Assembly (NCBI RefSeq): GCF_011421635.1
Contig: NZ_WTLI01000001.1
Coordinates: 221,213 to 285,212 of the forward strand
Origin: Paenibacillus turpanensis
GTDB taxonomy: Bacteria > Bacillota > Bacilli > Paenibacillales > YIM-B00363
Direction of reading: 5' to 3'
DNA length: 64,000 nucleotides
Position numbers and translations under genes: made by a program. This document shows positions 62,324 to 64,000 of this stretch, in pieces; positions within the stretch are counted from its first letter, which is position 1; every line of letters starts with the position of its first letter. Below the pieces are notes generated by a model. It saw nothing but the letters and a program-made list of their open reading frames with translations. It had not been told where the DNA came from and did no database searches.

Positions 62324-63331
62324 TTAGTTTGGTACAAACGGCTTCACGGATTCGCGCACCATTAATTGAGTGGCCACCGGAATAAACTCACTGCGCCGTT
62401 CGCCGCTTTCCATCGCTTCGACAAGCTTGCCCGCGCCGTCTTTAGCGATTTTCTCGATCGGTCGTCTTACCGTAGTAAGCGAGGGCGATAAGAAGGCTGA
62501 AAACGAATGATCATCAAAGCCCGCTACAGAAATGTCGTCGGGAACCTTTCGGCCCGATTCGGATACGGCTTTCACTGCGCCAACCGCCATTTCGTCGTTT
62601 GAACAAAATACCGCGCTCGGGATCGACGGCAGCTCCAGCAGCTGCTTCATCGCCTGATAACCGCTCTCCATATCGTAGCTGCCCTGCCGGATTAGCATCG
62701 GATCAAGCTCTAACGCGTGGGTCCGCATCGCCTCCATATACCCGGCTTTCCGCTCTTCTGCGGATTGGAAGCGCGCCTTTCCTTCGATAAACCCGATTCT
62801 GCGATGCCCTTGCCGGATCATAAAATCGACAAGCGAAAAAGCACCTTGACGGTCATCCGGGACAATGTTAACCGCATGCTCCTCCTGAATGCGCCGGTTA
62901 AGCACGACGTACGGTATTTCCTTTTCCGCTACCCATCGGATAAAATCATTGTCCTGCGCACTTTGGCTCATCACAATGATTCCGTCAAAAGCCTTCCGGT
63001 TTACATTTTCGAAGCTTTCATATGTATCGATGCCTTTGACAGACACCTGATACCGGTCGCGAATAACGGACTGCACTCCCCGAACAACATCGTAGAAAAA
63101 TTGTGCGGACGTTCCTGTATCCAGCGTTGTGAAAAACAGGCCGATGTGGTGGGATTTTTGGAGCACAAGGCTCTTTGCGTTATAATTTGGTGTATACCCC
63201 AGTTCTTCGGCGATCTGCTTTATCTTTTGCTTTGTCTCGTCATTTATGAGCGGACTGTCGTTTAACGCACGAGACACAGTCGTATGCGAGACCCCCGCAA
63301 GTCTGGCAATATCTTTGATGGTAACGCTCAA
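62324..63331 (-). CDS. LacI-family transcriptional regulator of the sugar-acid operon
   Basis: A 335-residue LacI-family repressor: N-terminal helix-turn-helix (VTIKDIARLAGVSHTTVSRAL, cited in part) and a periplasmic-binding-protein-like sensor domain (about 60-335). The start is taken as TTG at 63331, with GAGAGGTGA just before; an upstream ATG at 63391 lies in the promoter. It precedes uxaE by 44 bp on the same strand, and its promoter holds an imperfect palindrome with a CG centre (63377-63390), so it probably represses itself and the whole unit until a sugar acid or phosphate binds. Effector unknown. Confidence 0.88.
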   Translation of the reverse strand: MSVTIKDIARLAGVSHTTVSRALNDSPLINDETKQKIKQIAEELGYTPNYNAKSLVLQKSHHIGLFFTTLDTGTSAQFFYDVVRGVQSVIRDRYQVSVKGIDTYESFENVNRKAFDGIIVMSQSAQDNDFIRWVAEKEIPYVVLNRRIQEEHAVNIVPDDRQGAFSLVDFMIRQGHRRIGFIEGKARFQSAEERKAGYMEAMRTHALELDPMLIRQGSYDMESGYQAMKQLLELPSIPSAVFCSNDEMAVGAVKAVSESGRKVPDDISVAGFDDHSFSAFLSPSLTTVRRPIEKIAKDGAGKLVEAMESGERRSEFIPVATQLMVRESVKPFVPN

Positions 63332-63362
63332 TCTGTTCACCTCTCGGTTCGTCGCTGCCCCC

Positions 63363-63391
63363 ATCATAACATACAATGCACACGTTAACAA
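63363..63391 (-). promoter_or_regulatory. Promoter of lacI and the sugar-acid operon
   Basis: Minus strand TTGTTA (63391-63386), 17 nt, TATGAT (63368-63363). Confidence 0.7.
63377..63390. promoter_or_regulatory. Candidate LacI-type operator
   Basis: TGTTAACGTGTGCA on the minus strand: an imperfect palindrome with the central CG of LacI-family operators. It overlaps the -35 box and spacer, the right place for repression. It is also cre-like with three mismatches. Confidence 0.5.
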
Positions 63392-63403
63392 TATCCTAAC
63401 AGA

Positions 63404-63438
63404 ACAAAAAAACAGTACGGATTTTGACTCCGTACTGC
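63404..63438 (-). terminator. Terminator of the 63490 gene
   Basis: Minus strand CAGTACGGA-gtcaaaa-TCCGTACTG followed by seven T residues. Confidence 0.92.
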
Positions 63439-63489
63439 CTCATACTTTCCCATATTTTTATGAGTAAATAATACCGATAAGTTCTTTTG

Positions 63490-64000
63490 CTACATCTCTA
63501 AAAGCAGCATTTCCTGGCGTAGCTCGGCAAGCTTTGCAAGACTTTTGGCCTTTTGCTCCTCGTTGCCGTTTTCGATCGCCTCATGGAGCACCGCAAGCTC
63601 ATAGTCAAGCTCCAGCCTCACAAGAGGAATGCGTTCCTCCGCGCGATTCGATTTAAAAGCTTTAACCATTTCGTCCGGCGTAACGACGAGTTCCTTCTGA
63701 AACAGTACCTTCTGCTCCACCCCTGAAACCTCGACCATCCGAATGAGTTCGCCGAACATTATATTTTCAATTACAATTTGTCTGTCTCGGAAGCGTTTCA
63801 CTACGGCATGTCCGCGAGTGTCCCCAATCATGCGTTCCATTACCTCGGAAAGCTTTTCGTCGCGAATGGAATAATCGCCGATCATCTTGAAGCGGTCACC
63901 GATCCGCTGAAAACGGAGTTTAACAAGTCTGCGGCCCGAACGGATCGAAATCGTAAAATGTTGATCGCTTTCATTCCAGTATAAAGAATAGCCTTCCTGT
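63490..64000 (-). CDS. Hypothetical protein, N-terminal end outside window
   Basis: The minus strand reads open from the window edge to a stop at 63490 (about 170 residues seen). The gene start lies beyond 64000: the frame is open upstream of the first ATG (63885), with residues such as YSLYWNESDQHFTISIRSGRR. The visible part begins with beta-strand-like segments, then has the charged RMIGDTRGHAVVKRF, and ends in a long helix rich in Glu, Ala and Lys (ENGNEEQKAKSLAKLAELRQ). I do not recognise the family. A perfect terminator follows. Confidence 0.6.
   Translation of the reverse strand, partial: QEGYSLYWNESDQHFTISIRSGRRLVKLRFQRIGDRFKMIGDYSIRDEKLSEVMERMIGDTRGHAVVKRFRDRQIVIENIMFGELIRMVEVSGVEQKVLFQKELVVTPDEMVKAFKSNRAEERIPLVRLELDYELAVLHEAIENGNEEQKAKSLAKLAELRQEMLLLEM

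Noticed and set aside
60795..62327. 510-codon open frame on the plus strand
   Set aside because: Antisense of uxaE; composition is not protein-like and no family is visible.
1..64000. CRISPR arrays, insertion sequences, prophage, rRNA or tRNA genes
   Set aside because: No spaced direct repeats, transposase, integrase, phage genes or cloverleaf sequences were seen on reading the window.

Overview
This 64 kb window is bacterial chromosome from a low-GC Gram-positive, spore-forming lineage. It most resembles Paenibacillus or a close relative in Paenibacillaceae. The evidence is gene order shared with Bacillus (rqcH, calcium ATPase, yicC, remA, gmk, rpoZ, coaBC, priA; and rpsD, tyrS, acsA, acuA, acuC, ccpA), strong AGGAGG ribosome binding sites, a T-box leader, sigma-A promoters, and CcpA/PTS control. 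Base composition is moderately GC-rich, so many long antisense open frames occur that are not genes. I see no prophage, insertion sequence, CRISPR array, rRNA or tRNA.

Layout. 1-8271 (minus): priA (cut by the window edge), coaBC, rpoZ, gmk, remA, a yicC gene split by a frameshift, a methionine/folate bifunctional enzyme and dapF. 8556-19588: a calcium P-type ATPase, rqcH, a MerR/B12 regulator with CarH-type photoreceptor residues, galU, a PHP phosphoesterase, a LysR regulator, an unknown conserved gene, ylbG, an asparaginase and ylbF. 19620-24991: an XPB helicase with its partner protein, a CBS protein and an M20 amidohydrolase. 25189-33812: yugN, ftsW, Asp23, a cation exchanger, ylaN, an HPr-like protein without the phosphorylatable histidine, an aminopeptidase, a TVP38 membrane protein, a lipoprotein and a GAF/GGDEF diguanylate cyclase.

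33813-50304: rpsD with its leader, tyrS with a tyrosine T-box, a class A PBP, acsA divergent from acuA-acuC, mtnN, ccpA, a small zinc-finger-like protein, a PfpI protein, ptsI and a glucose-family PTS permease. 50430-55348: a Q/Y-rich protein, a CoA-binding protein, a C39 peptidase, an atypical aroA, paired crcB genes, a rhodanese and aroK.

55588-63391 (minus) is the most interesting block: lacI, uxaE, larA-like, gluconokinase, SDR oxidoreductase and gnd, bounded by a promoter/operator and a terminator. Read together, the enzymes can form a route from tagaturonate/fructuronate through mannonate and gluconate to 6-phosphogluconate and ribulose 5-phosphate. A LarA-family enzyme would act as mannonate/gluconate 2-epimerase. 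This would replace the usual mannonate dehydratase/KDG route. It is an inference from gene content and needs biochemical testing.
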